A DNA stretch of 64,000 nucleotides from Amphibalanus amphitrite. Lineage: Eukaryota > Arthropoda > Thecostraca > Balanomorpha > Balanidae. Below the pieces are notes generated by a model that was not told the origin of the DNA, ran no database searches, and saw nothing but the letters and a program-made list of their open reading frames with translations. The first letter of the stretch is position 1. Each line of letters begins with the position of its first letter. Where the stretch lies: positions 589,001-653,000 of the forward strand of contig NW_024881587.1 of assembly GCF_019059575.1 (NCBI RefSeq), given 5' to 3'. Below, piece after piece: positions 46,539 through 59,250 of this stretch. The position numbers were made by a program, and so were the translations under genes.

Positions 46539-49500
46539 TCATTCCAGCACAGACTCCAGCTTCTCGCCGTCCTGCGCGGAGCGCTGGGCGCCGCCGTCCT
46601 CGATGGCCAGCTGCTCGTGCACGTACACCTTCTCGCCGGTCTTGAAATGCTCCACCGTGTCTCCGGAGCCGTGCAGCACCCACTTCGTGGTGAGCAGACC
46701 CTCCACGCCGACGGGCCCGCGCGCGTGGATCCGGCCCGTGCTGATGCCCACCTCGGCGCCCAGCCCGAACCGGTAGCCGTCAGCGAACCTGGTGCTGGCG
46801 TTGTGGAAGACGCAGGCGCTGTCGACGGCGTTCAAGAACTTCTCGGCGGAGGCGGCGTCTTCTGTGACGATCGAGTCCGTGTGCGCCGAGCCGAACTCGT
46901 GGATGTGCTCGATGGCAGCGTCCACGTCGTCGACGATCTCGATGCAGCAGGCGAGGTCGCCGTACTCTGTCCGCATAGAGGGCGCTGGCGGCGGCCCGAA
47001 GGTGAGCTGCTTGTGCAGACGCGGACCGGCATACAGCCGCACGCCGTTGTCCTTCAGCAGCTGGCAGACGTTGTTGAAGAGGTTGGGCACCTCCATCAGG
47101 TCCTTGTGCAGCAGCAGGGTCTCCATGGCGTTGCAGGCGGCCGGGTAGTCGCACTTGCTGTCCTTGACTGAAATGACGGGAGACGGGCTGGTTAGACAGA
47201 TAACGAAAAATGCGAGGTAAATTATTTCTTACAGTATGCAGAACACCGATAATTGCAAGGCGAATTATTACTATAAAGACCTGAGACCATTAATCGTTAT
47301 AAACTGTTCTGCTTCCGGTGACGTTATACAAACGTAATAGGCAAAGTGAATAGTAATAATGAAGCAAATTACACATAAGACGGAAAAAAATTAACGTTCT
47401 CGACGTCTCGATCAAATTATATAAGCGCTCTTACTAGTGATGTCAATTACGGAAAATCGGAATACAGATACCAAACCAAATACCAGCCAAAACCACGGGA
47501 AAATACCGAAACCAAACCAACTTGGGGAACTGAGGGAAATACCAACTTTTTACCGATTTCTTAGCCTCTTATACATTAGTGAGGGCTTATGATACCAACA
47601 AAATACCAAACACATTACGATTGAAATACCAAATACCAAGTTGGTATCGGTTTGGTATCGGTATACCAAAATGTTGGTATCCGATTGACATCTCTAGTTC
47701 TTACCGATTTCCAGGGCCTTGTTCATGTCGGCGTTCTTGTCAATGTAGACGTGGCAGACGCCCTCACTGTGTCCCAGCACGGGGATGTGCCTGCTCTGGT
47801 CCTGGATGTGGCGCACCAGCTCGCCGCTGCCGCGCGGGATCACCAGGTCGACGCAGTCGTCCAGCTGCAGCAGGTCCGAGATCTCCTCGCGCCCGCTCAC
47901 CTGCCGCAGGTGGAACGAAAGGCGTCAGCAGCGCGCCTCTGGCGCCCAAACAGAACATTAGGTAAAATCGAGATGACCCTGAATACAGTCAAAAGAACGG
48001 ACAGCGTAACGCCAGCCATGGATCGACACGGGTATCGGCGAAAATCGGGGAGCCCATTAGACGGATATCACATTTCAGCGGCAGTAGATGCCGGGTACAC
48101 GCACCAGGCCGACGGCGCTAGTGGCTCCGACGGTCGAGAGCGCCTCCTTGACCAGCGACATCAGGTACTCGTTGCTGTGCTTGGCCTCGCGTCCGCCCTT
48201 CAGCAGCAGCCCGTTGCCGGTGCTGATGGCCAGGGACGCCACCTGGCGGCGGGAAACGGTCAGCTAATGCATCGGATGGTGGGACACGGGAGGGGGAGCC
48301 GGCAATCACACGGCAAATACAGCATCAACTAGTTTAGTAGTTATTTTATCGATATTTAAAATTGATTCATTACGAAGACGGCGAATACCAGCAGGACCGG
48401 GCTGCAAATCACTCAGTTTCCCACAGTGCCGACACGGGTGAGGTGCGCACCTGGGGCAGGCAGTCGGGCCGCGACTCGAAGATGACGAGCAGCACGCCGA
48501 GCGGCACGGTGACCTGGCGCAGCTCCATGCCGGAGGCCAGCTGCGTACGGCGCAGCACGCGGCCCAGCTGGCGGCGCCCGTCGGCGGCGATCTGGCGCAG
48601 CCCGGTGGCCAGGTCGGCCAGCTTGGCCGGCGTCAGCTTCAGACGCGCCTGCATCGCCTCGCTGAGGTTCTCGGCCTTGGCCTTCTTCAGGTCCACCTCG
48701 TTGGCGGCGATGATGTCTGCGCAGCGCGACTCGAGCAGCGAGGCGAGCGTGTTGATGACGTTGGCCCGCTCCTGCCAGCTGAGGGACTGCAGCACCCGGC
48801 TACCGCGGCGGGCTGCAGCACAGATGACGGAGATTAGCTCAGTTACACATGTATCGGCGCTACAGGTCGAGCAGCATTGCAAACGTCAAACGAGAACACC
48901 AGACTTGACCAGACTGACCACAACACTGCATCAATGAGTGCCATCTACGATACGATGTGGAAATTTGGCGCCCATTCATTTGCTGTGAAAATAGAACACT
49001 AGCTAAAAGGTACCAAATCGAACCAAACAGGGACTTGCATCGTCTGCTGCTATCGCCGGGCAGGCACACCACATGCAGCGAATTCACTCACCTCCCTTGG
49101 CGAGTACCTCCACGGCCATGCCGCCGGGGTTCGTCTTGGCGATGAAGGTGCCGACCCTCCTGCCGGCCACGATGTCCTTGATGGCGTTGTCCTTGAGGCC
49201 GTTGCAGATGACCACCGAGACGCCGTGGTCCAGCGCCCAGACGGCCGCCTTCGACTTGGAGTCCATGCCGCCGGTGCCGACGCGCGACTTGCCGCCGAAC
49301 TGGATCTCGTCGTGCGAGCTGGGCACGAATGTGTCGATGAGCCGGGCGCCGTCCTGGTCGGGCGGCCGGTTGTACAGGCCGTCCACGTCCGTCATCAGGA
49401 TCAGCAGGTCGGCGTGCAGCTGGGCGGCCAGCCGCGCCGCCAGGCTGTCGTTGTCCTTGATGCTGATCACCTGAAGTAAAGCGCCGACACATATTAGGCG

Positions 49501-52500
49501 GCCGAGTGCGCATCGGCTCGGTCGAGAAGCTTTGGGTGACCTCAAGTCTATAAAACGACGTAATAAGGCGCAAAACGATATAGCCGAATACGGCAAATCT
49601 TAGCAGCCTTACAAAAGGAAAGACAAATTTTATAACTACCCTCCTAGATAAGACTACTCGTATGATCACCGATGAAGTGCCGCGAAGACATTTTCAACGT
49701 AACGTCGCCCAGTTTCGGTCCGACCTAAGATACGCGCAATCCGACTGAACTAAGGATCATAAATGGGCTTTGGCACCCGTCTCCTAGACCATCGAGTAAC
49801 GGGTGTGAGACGTTACTGAAGATTCGGCACTTACTGGTCGGGTCGGTGGCTTGACCGGCTTTCCGAGGCCCTGTAAGAGCAGAGCGGTCGAGGGTGAGTG
49901 CAGGGTCATGCTGGAGCCATGGAACTGGGATGCTGTACGCGACATACCTATAATGTGCCGCCGGGTGCGACATCTCACATGCAGACATGCTGGCAGGTGC
50001 ACCCACCAAACGGCCAGGGATGATCGCCGTTGAGCAAACAGAAGCAAAACGAACGCCTAAGGCCATGGCATGGCAATGAGAGCCTCGTGTGGCAAAAAAG
50101 TGCATATGCGAGTGCAATAAAACACCGTTCCTCACTCGAAAGCAACGTAGGTAACGCTCAGGCGGATCCAGTCTATGTCTTCGGTCTATGTATGACGGAT
50201 GAACGCAAAAATATGGCACGCGTTCCTTTGTGCGCTGCGATAGGAGCAGCGAGAAGGGTCAAATGATGAACCGTTCATCCCTGGATGTTGGATCCGCGAG
50301 AGATATATAAGCAGGGCAAATACTCCAATGTAGGTATCTAAAAGCATGTGCGCAGAGGCGAAATATTGGTGCATATAGGGCAAACTAGCGCTGCGTTCGG
50401 TAGCGAATAACGGGGCATGCCATCCGGGGCATCTCTGGTGCTCTCAGAGGGGCAAACCGCGCGTGCTCGTCACGGGAGGTCCACTCACGCCGGCCAGGTC
50501 CTCGTCGATCTGCGGCGGGGGTGACACGGCGTCGTTTGTGTTGATGATGGGCACGATGTTGAGGGAGATCAGCTCCTGCATAGTCTCGAACAGGTTCTGT
50601 TTGATTTCGTCAGAGTAGAAGTCGGCGGTGGTGATGAGAATCTGAAACAGAAATCATTTACATAAAGTCGACAAACTCATTCCTCATCTTGTCTTCGTAT
50701 AGCACCAGCAATAAGCGTAGGCGACCGATAACAGTTCACCGGCCGCAACAAAGCTGTTTGAGCCAAGACGGTGACATTTGGGCCGCAGCGAACATCCCTC
50801 GGCGTGCACACAGGTGACAGATGACGTGCAACGCGCGTCGCCTGGCACGTGTCCGGACCCGTGCGTAACCGCTCACACCCGGATACGGGCAGCTCGTGCA
50901 TTTCCATATAAGACTCGCCATCCAGCTCCCGCGCCGGATAAGGCCGGACTCTGCGTGGGCCAAACCCAAGCCGGTTTTTGCTCCGTACTCGGCGAGCCCA
51001 CACCGGTTTGTTTTTCGCGGCGCCCGACCGCCAGGTATGGCAGTCTGGCGCCGGCCGGACTCAGAGGACGACGCCGCCGGCGGATGGCAACGTCTCGTGG
51101 CGCGCCGCGCATGGCAACAGCACGGAGGGCGATAAGGCGGCGCCACGAGGTCGCCTCGTGCGCCGGCCGGGCCGTGACTGGGCACGATGGCGTCACACGG
51201 ATGCCCCCCCCCCCCCACCACCTGAAGCCACCTGCTTGCCTTATGCAACCAATGTCACGGCCGATCTCACCCACTGCCGACAAATATTTCAGCGCCGTCT
51301 TATCGATCAAAGTCCGCGGCGATACCTCGCCCCCCGCGGACGGGACAGGCAGGTAAGCTTTCACACGTGATTTGGCTTTTTCCACACCGCGACCGATAAG
51401 TGGACTTTGTTCCATATGAATGGTTCACATGTAGAGACTTGGAAAGAGACCTGAGAGCTACATTCGAAATTTCACGGAGACGACTGTCACTGGACTGCGA
51501 GATGCAACAAAAGGCTCCTTGCACACTACTTTGACTGGCCAACTCGCATCAGCCAGTCTGAAAAAAATATGGGGTACCTATTGCTCGTTCAATGCTCGAT
51601 AGTTTTTGGCAACCCGAAACAACCCTCGCCGGACCTATTGGTTTTCTACATACGCGCCGGCCGAGGGGGGGGGGGGGGCGGGTACGACCCCCCCCCTCGC
51701 CGTTTCGCCCCTGGTGGAGCTAGCGCGTCGCGGAAAAAACGAGCGTGTGCGCCGTTACGAGACGCAGAGATTGGTACCCGATTTTAAGGTCCTAGGTCAA
51801 CCGGTGACCTCTGAGGTCAGGTCAAGTGCCCCAAGGTACGGTTCAGTTTTTGGTGAATAACTTCGCAAAAAACGGCCGCAGAGCGCCGATTTTGGCAGCA
51901 TCGTGTTCGTCTCGCTCAGGCGCGTCGAATGATATACTTTTTGTCCGGGTCAGGTCAACTTGGGGTGTTGATCTCAGGTCAAGGTCAGGTCAGCACCCCC
52001 AGGTCACGAAGTTGGTCGAAAGAGGTCATGTCGCATATCATTCGATTCGGCAGGTCTTCCTGAGTCCATTGGTGGCTTTCCCGACTCGCTAGCTCAATTT
52101 GATCAAGAGTTATTGACGAAAAACTAATATGACCTTGATGACGTCATAAATGACGTCACGCAAGGTCAACATTGCAAAAGTGACGCATCTAACCTTGCAA
52201 GGAGTGCATAAAATTACGATTCTGTGTGCTTGAGATAGTTGGAGATCGTTCCCGGCGCCAGAATAGCAGTTTTCATTTTTCCCCATTGACTTATAATGGT
52301 GAGGTCACGAAAATAACCTGACCTCATATGACCTTTAGGAAAAATCCGAGATATACAAGTTGTGGGACTCATAATGGATACTAGATCCTGCAAGTTTCAT
52401 TTCCCTGTGACATCTCCTCTGGCAGTGAGGGCGTTGCGAAGTTGCGACATCTGAAGACCGTGCAGAGGTTCACTTATGACGTCATAGGTCAGTGACCTGA

Positions 52501-55500
52501 CCTGACCCAAAAATGCGGTTGGTGTCAAAAGATGCGGCTTGGATCAAAGGTCAGGTATGCCAAGTTTCAGCTCTCTATCGCCAGCGTGTTCGGAGCTATC
52601 GCGAAAAAAACCCTATGGGGGGGGGGCGGCACCCGCCCCCCCCCCCTCGGCCGGCGAGGGTTAAGCATACGTATTACATAGCATACCCGGTATGTCCTAA
52701 ACATATAAATAAACACGTCGTAACCCCATTCTCACGTTTCTCGGGCCCCTTCCGTTGTGACCACAGAAATGTTCCCCTTCTACCGCTCCCTTGCCGGCCC
52801 CCTCTCATGGCGGTCCCGTTACGACACGGGAGTGGCGCCGCTGACAGAGAGGTGAGAACTGTGCCACCCCAGCATTCACAGAGCTGCCACCAAACCATTG
52901 CGCAAGCCGTGAGACATGGGCTACTGAGCGAGGGCTTGAGGCTTCTGGTCCGACGAATAGAGCACGCATAAAATGCGATACGTTTATCGTCCAAACCGGT
53001 GAAATAAACTAATCAATGGGCAAACAAATACGTTCGTTTGCACGTGTGCCAGTGTCGAACAGTTGTTTTGGAAAGGTAACAAAACGTTCACAATTCATGC
53101 AAATTGGACGCAGTATTTTTGTCGGTTTCTGACTAAGCGCCACTGCCGAGCAAATACACGGTTGATATACCGGGATAACCGCTACTTTCCCGTTCTCCCC
53201 TGTTCTCAGTGGAAGTCCAGTGCCTTGCCGTCTTACCTGGGCTATTCTGACGCCGTACTGGGCGAACATGGCGTCATAGAGCGACATGAGGCCAGACTGG
53301 CCGACGGCGGCTGCCGCTCGTGGCTCCAGAGTGTAGACGCCGCTCTTCTGCAACAGCGGCCACCAGCCCGGTCAGACGCCCGCCCGGCCACCCGGACCAG
53401 CAGTTCCGGAATGTTTAAAACAACGGACACAAATTAACACTAAGCAATTTAAATCACGTATTTAAAGTTTAATTTTTATCGCAACATGCGATACACTTAG
53501 CTTACGATGCCGAATGCCGAAGGAAATAGTGAAGTTATTGGTTAAATCGCAGACACCAACGGTCAGCTGTTTTTACCTTGGCCCGGATGCCGTTGTTCTT
53601 GGACAGGGTCTCCCTCATGCTGAGCGACATCACCAGCTCCTCGGTGAGCTTCTGCTTGCCGAAGGCCACCGAGCCGGAGGTCACCATCAGACACTCGCGG
53701 CCCTGGTTCTGCAGTTCAGCCACCTGGGGAGAACGGCACGCCGTCAGCGGGTCAGGTCAAAGGGCTCGGCCACTTGGCCTTAAAGGGGTATACAATCCCC
53801 GTGTTGGATCAGTTCCGATTGTTAGTGTTGTGTCGTGAATTTAGTTGCGCTGTTCAGTGTTCGTATCAGCTGCGCCAGAATTGTGCGAGGTTGCTTTGTT
53901 ATTTTTAGGGAAGACCCAAGTCGTGTCAGCTGATTGCAAATTCCGAACCGGCGCCAAGGTGATTTGTAAAATGTAGACGTTTCATGCCCACGCGTTGTAG
54001 TCGTGCTTAGTTTCTTATTTGATAGGCACTACGATTGTAAGAACGCTCACCGCCCTCTCGTCTCGTGTTTAGTCACCGGCATCGGCCCACTACTAAGTCC
54101 GGGGTGGACTTCCGGTAATGGCGGCGTAGGCGTTGGTCACGTGGGTTTTTGGCATCTTGTTGTGCGGCGGCCAGAATACATGTCCGGCAGTTCCGGTGAT
54201 TGTTTTCGGCCGCCCGCCTCTCACGAGGCCGCAGTGAAGAGGCAACACAACAGAGTGGCGACTGAGGACTTCGAACAGTGATTTTTCACCATGGATTTCG
54301 CGGCGGCTCCCGCGCCGTTTTTGCCCACCGCTGGAGCTGAGCCGGCGATTCCCTGGCCTCGGTGGGTCAGGATGTTTGAGAACTTTTTGTGTGCGGTCGG
54401 AGGTGACGCTTTCCCTCCCGCACGTCGCCAAGCTGTCCTCCTGACTTGTCTAGGGACGGAGGGGCAGCGGGTGTTTGAGAATCTGCCACCCATGGAGAAG
54501 CTGGAAAGCGAGGACGACTTCCAATGGTGCCTGCGCCGCCTCGAGGCCCATTTCGCTCCCAAACAGAATGTTTGTGTTGAGCGCTACCGCTTTCGCAGCC
54601 GGGGGCAGCAACCAGGTGAGACCACCAGCCAGTGGGTCTCCGTGCTGCGCCAGTTGGCCAGCACGTGTGAGTACGGTGCCCAGATGGACGAGTTTATCAG
54701 GGACCAGGTGATTGAGAAGACCGTGAGCTCTAAGCTGAGGCAGCGGCTTCTCATGGAAGGGTCAGGTCTGACTCTGGAGAAGACCCTGACTCTGGCCGAC
54801 ACCCTGGAGTCTGCTGAACGAGAAGCAAGGGTGATCGAGGGACCAGCCGTGCCTGTGCCTGTCCAGGCCCTGCAGCCACAGAAGTTTCAGCGAGGGGGGT
54901 CCAGACGCCGACGCTCCGGCCCGGTCCCAGCCCAGCAGCAGGAAGGACGGCAGCAGCTTCCGCAGGGGAGGCAGCAGCAGCCGAGACGGCAGCAACCACA
55001 GCAGCAGACAGCAGGCCCTGAGTGCTGGGGCTGCGGGCGCCCTGGACATCGCAGAGGTGACCGCAGCTGCCCAGCGTTCGGTAGGAAGTGCTCCAAGTGC
55101 GGTAAGACCAACCACTTTGCCCAGCACTGCGGTGCTAGTGTGGTTTCTAGTGTCCAGGTGCTAGCTGTTGGGGCTAGTGCCGTGCCGCTGACCCTTGATG
55201 CTGAGGTAGAGGGGCTCAAGGTAACTTTCACTGTGGACTCAGGGTCTCCAGTTTCCATCCTGCCGAGGGACTCTGTGCAGGGTGATCTCGGGGCAGCCGA
55301 GGAGAGCCTTTGTGCCTACGGGGGGAGCGTGCTAAATGTGCTGGGGGTGAAAAGTGTTCATGTGTCATGCCGGGGGAAAACCGAGTTGGTCAAAGTGTAT
55401 GTTGTGCCGTCAGGACGCGCTCTGATGGGCCTTGACCTGATGGAAGCGTTTGATGTTTGTATTGTGGGCAACCGTGTGTGCAGTGTGTCCACCAACCCCA

Positions 55501-58500
55501 CCTGTGTGTCCTCTCCTGAGCCTGCCCAACCCACCAGCCCTCCTGACGAGCTACCAGCCTCTCCGGGGGCCCAACCCGCTATCCTTGGGTACCAGCACCG
55601 AGTGACAGTTGACCCAGGGGTACCACCAGTGCGCCAGCCACTGCGCCGCCCGCCTTTGGCTGTGCTGGACGCAGTGAGTGCCCGGATTGATGAGCTGGAG
55701 GCCCAGGGCGTGATTGAGAAGGTGAGCGCGTCTCCCTGGATCTCACCACTGGTCGTTGGCAGGAAACGGGACGGTGCCATCCGCCTCTGCGTTGACATGA
55801 GGAGGGTGAACCAGGCGGTTATCACGGATGGTCATCCTCTCCCGAGGATTGAGGACGTTCTCGATCGGCTCCGTGGTTCGCTGATGTTCTCCAGGCTGGA
55901 CCTGAAGGACGCGTACCACCAGCTGGAGCTGCATCCTGACAGCCAGAACCTGACCACGTTTGTCAGTCACAAGGGTTTGTACCGGTTCCGTCGAGTAAAC
56001 TTTGGTCTGGCGAGTGCCGGCCCTTGTTTTCAGAGGGTGATGACGTCGATGCTGGAGGGCATCCCCGGGGTGGAGGTGTACCTCGACGACATCATCATCC
56101 ACGCACCGTCCCAGGCGGAGCATGACGCTCGCCTGAAGCAGGTGCTGCGGCGGTTGGAGGACCACCGTGTGAAAGTGAACTGGTCCAAGAGTGCCACCGG
56201 CTGCCGTGACATTGATTTCCTCGGTTACAGGATCTCAGCGGCCGGTGTGCAGATCGACCCAGAGCGGATCAGTCCGCTGCTGGAGGCTCCAGAGCCACAG
56301 GACGAGAAGGGCCTCCGCGCCTTCCTGGGAGCCACGGGCTACCACGCCCGTTTCATGCCGCGGTACTCGGACCTGGTCGAGCCGCTGCGAGCTGCGCTGC
56401 GCGCTGACAAGTTCGAGTGGTCGCCGGCGCTGTCCAGCGCCGTCCAGCGCGTCAAGGACGCCATCCGTCAGTCACCGGCGCTGGGTATGTTCGACCCCGC
56501 GCTCGCCACGGTGCTGACGACCGACGCCAGCGACGTCGGAGCAGGCGCGTGTGTGACGCAGATCGACGCCTCGGGGTCGCCCAGGGTCATCGCGTACGCG
56601 TCTAAGTCGTTCTCTCCGGCCGAGCGTAACTACTCCACTGTGGAGAAGGAGGCGCTGGCCGTGGTGTGGGCCTGTGAGAAGTTTCGCCACTATCTCTGGG
56701 GGCGGAAATTCACTCTGCGCACGGATCATCAGGCTCTGTGTACTATTTTCGGTCCCAAGGGTTCCACGCGCGTCGGCCGGCGTGTCGCGCGGTGGGAGGC
56801 CCGCCTGCTCGAGTTTTCTTTCGACGTTGAGTACGTCCGCTCGGAGCGGAACACCGTGGCCGACGGCCTGTCACGGCTGCCGGTAGCCGAGACCTGGTGG
56901 CCGGATGATGACGATCTCCAGATTGCAGCTCTGACGGTGGCAGCAGCCATCTCTGAGGAGGAGCTCAGTGACGCCTCGGCGGCCGACGAGTGTCTCAGCG
57001 TCGTCCGTGGGTACGTGTCCGGGCAGTGGCCCCGCCAGAGGGACGTTGACCCCCGAGCAGCTGGTTTCTTTCAGGTACGGGACGAGCTGTCCGTACATGG
57101 CCAGCTGCTGCTCCGCGGTGACCGGCTGGTGGTGCCAGCGGCGCTGCGCGAGCGCGTTCTGACTAACGCGCACGCGGGCCACCAGGGGGTGGTCCGCACA
57201 AAACAGCGGCTTCGTGAGCGTTTCTGGTGGCCGCGCCTGGACCGGCAGGTGCGTGACCTGCTGAAGAGCTGTGAGGTCTGCTCTCAGCACGATGGGCACG
57301 TGCGGAGGGAGAGGCCGCCCCTCCAGCCCATCCCACTCCCAGATGGACCGTGGCAGCGCCTCATGGTGGACGTGATCGGTCCCATGAGAGGTCCGTCGTC
57401 TGAGCGCTACGGCATTGTGCTCGTCGATATGTACAGCCGGTGGCCGGAGGTCGCGCTCTGCCAGGACGCGACGGCAGACAGTATCTGCCAGTTCCTGGAG
57501 ACAGTGTTCGCTCGCGAAGGTGTGCCGCTGGAGCTACTGTCAGATAACGGCCCTGCGTTTCGGTCGGGCCGACTCGCCGAGTTTTTGGGTCGCATGGGCG
57601 TCAAACAGACGTTTAGTTCGCCCTATTCGCCGCAGACCAACGGCATGGTCGAGCGGCTGAACCGGACGGTTAAGGAAGCCATCCAGTCGGCTCGCCTGGC
57701 GAGGGAGCCGCGCTCGACGTTTGTCAGAAAGTTCCTGGGTGAGTACCGGGTCACGGTCCACCCGGCGACCGGAGTGTCGCCCTTTGTTTTGATGAGGGGG
57801 CGGGAGGCGCGGACGATTCTCGATGTGACCCCGTCCGGCCGTGCTGCCGAGGATCGAGCTGTCCGGCAGCATCACCAGTCGTACCAGGAGACCTACAGGG
57901 CCCGGTATGACCGCACCGCCACGGCCGCCCCGCGATGGGAAGCTGGCGACTGGGTGCGAGTACGGAAGCCCGGGACGGGCCGGGTCGAGGGGCAGCGCTC
58001 TGTGCAGGTGAGCCGCAGGACCGGTCCGGTCAGCTACAGGCTGGCCACAGGTGAGCGGGTGCATGCCAGGCGCCTAGTACCGGGCCGCCCGGGGGAAGCT
58101 GATCGCGAGGTGCCGGTGACCTTTTACCCAGTCGGGGGCGAGCCCGAGCTTACTGACCCAGCCCCTGTGACCGTGGACCCCGCTCCTACCGATGATGTGT
58201 GTCCCGAGCCGCCCAGGGGTACCAGTCCTGTCCCAGCGGCGCCAGTCGGTGCCGCCCCTGACGAGCATGCGGCCCCGCGCCGCAGCCGTAGGGTGCGTAG
58301 GCCGCGGAAGCGTTTCTCGCCGTAGGTTAGGCGAGTTTGCGCGTGTACAGTTTAGCTCAGCACCGTACCTGTGCCTGGGTGTTTTCATAGGGTGTGTTTT
58401 CCCTCAGAGAGGGGTGGTGTTGTGTCGTGAATTTAGTTGCGCTGTTCAGTGTTCGTATCAGCTGCGCCAGAATTGTGCGAGGTTGCTTTGTTATTTTTAG

Positions 58501-59250
58501 GGAAGACCCAAGTCGTGTCAGCTGATTGCAAATTCCGAACCGGCGCCAAGGTGATTTGTAAAATGTAGACGTTTCATGCCCACGCGTTGTAGTCGTGCTT
58601 AGTTTCTTATTTGATAGGCACTACGATTGTAAGAACGCTCACCGCCCTCTCGTCTCGTGTTTAGTCACCGGCATCGGCCCACTACTAAGTCCGGGGTGGA
58701 CTTCCGGTAATGGCGGCGTAGGCGTTGGTCACGTGGGTTTTTGGCATCTTGTTGTGCGGCGGCCAGAATACATGTCCGGCAGTTCCGGTGATTGTTTTCG
58801 GCCGCCCGCCTCTCACGAGGCCACAGTGAAGAGGCAACACAACAGTTAGGCAACGTCATGCGAAACCAAAGCATTGGTTACAGTCCCATCGTCACTACAC
58901 TGTATCGGATGGTACTACGCCAGAGTGAAACGCCGATTTATAGTAGGTATTAATGACGGTAATTGGAATCGATCGCCGGCGGCAGCCCGGGCACGGGAGT
59001 ACACCGGGCACACACTTGGTTCCACGCCCCCCTCCCCCCACACACACAGTCGGTCGTCGCCGCCGACACCCACCTGCTCGACGATGGAGGCCAGGCGGCC
59101 GAGCGCCAGGCCACACTCATCCTCGCGCGTGATGACGGCCGAGCCCATCTTGATGACGATTCGGCGCGAGGTCTTGAGCTGACTGCGGTCCTTGAACGGA
59201 GACCAATTGGTCTCGGCCGTCTGCATGGTCCGCCCGTTGACACCATAGCC
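46539..59250 (-). CDS. ALDH18A1: Delta-1-pyrroline-5-carboxylate synthase (5' incomplete)
   Basis: This bifunctional mitochondrial enzyme converts glutamate to pyrroline-5-carboxylate for proline and ornithine. Nine exons are found: 59250-59074, 53723-53577, 53347-53237, 50641-50489, 49470-49092, 48812-48451, 48242-48105, 47900-47705, 47167-46539, all joining in frame (763 residues, human 795). The kinase half has [55 protein letters not shown] and [19 protein letters not shown]. The reductase half has [33 protein letters not shown], the catalytic cysteine in [12 protein letters not shown], and [18 protein letters not shown]. The first exon found starts in phase 0 after an acceptor at 59251, so 30-60 N-terminal residues, including the transit peptide, lie in an exon I could not identify. 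The largest intron houses a Ty3/gypsy element. Confidence 0.95.
47435..47696. mobile_element. hAT-like MITE adjoining a P5CS splice donor
   Basis: Ends TAGTGATGTCAAT and, read inward from the other side, TAGAGATGTCAAT are 13-bp inverted repeats with one mismatch. The flanks GCTCTTAC (47427-47434) and GTTCTTAC (47697-47704) form an 8-bp duplication with one difference. The interior is a run of ATACCAAACCAAATACC phrases and their complement. Read on the gene strand, the proximal flank is GTAAGAAC, the donor of P5CS exon 47900-47705. Confidence 0.85.
51621..52662. mobile_element. DNA element with CCCTCGCCGG termini, probable TTAA type
   Basis: The left AACCCTCGCCGG and right CCGGCGAGGGTT are inverted, each followed inward by GCCGAGGGGGGGGG-type G runs and a CCCCCC stretch. 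The right outer flank is TTAA; the left is altered (ACAA), so the TTAA duplication is only half visible. It lies in the P5CS intron 50642-53236. The interior is non-coding and full of AGGTCA motifs. Confidence 0.5.
53826..54252 (+). repeat. 5' LTR of the Ty3/gypsy element
   Basis: This 427-bp LTR starts TGTTGTGTCG and ends GGCAACACAACA. It is followed by GAGTGGCGAC, where TGGCGAC could be a tRNA primer-binding site (a tRNA-Ser type match is a guess). Confidence 0.95.
58418..58844 (+). repeat. 3' LTR of the Ty3/gypsy element
   Basis: It is the same length as the 5' LTR and nearly identical to it. It is preceded by a purine-rich AGAGAGGGGTGG (58406-58417), the likely polypurine tract. Confidence 0.95.

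Larger units (their letters stand above)
53826..58844 (+). mobile_element. Ty3/gypsy LTR retrotransposon, looks whole
   Basis: This 5019-bp element sits in the large P5CS intron, antisense to the gene. It has two 427-bp LTRs (53826-54252 and 58418-58844) with TGTTGTGT...ACACAACA ends and a perfect 5-bp duplication GTTAG outside (53821-53825, 58845-58849). The LTRs differ at about one position, so insertion is very recent. One long open frame (54291-58325, 1344 codons) carries Gag, two zinc knuckles (about residues 245-280), a DSG protease (about 315), reverse transcriptase with YLDD (about 596), RNase H (about 744), integrase with an HHCC zone and D,D,E core (about 960-1120), then a GPY/F-like tail. 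The domain order RT-RNaseH-IN defines Ty3/gypsy. A purine tract precedes the 3' LTR. It shows no evident breaks. Confidence 0.95.
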
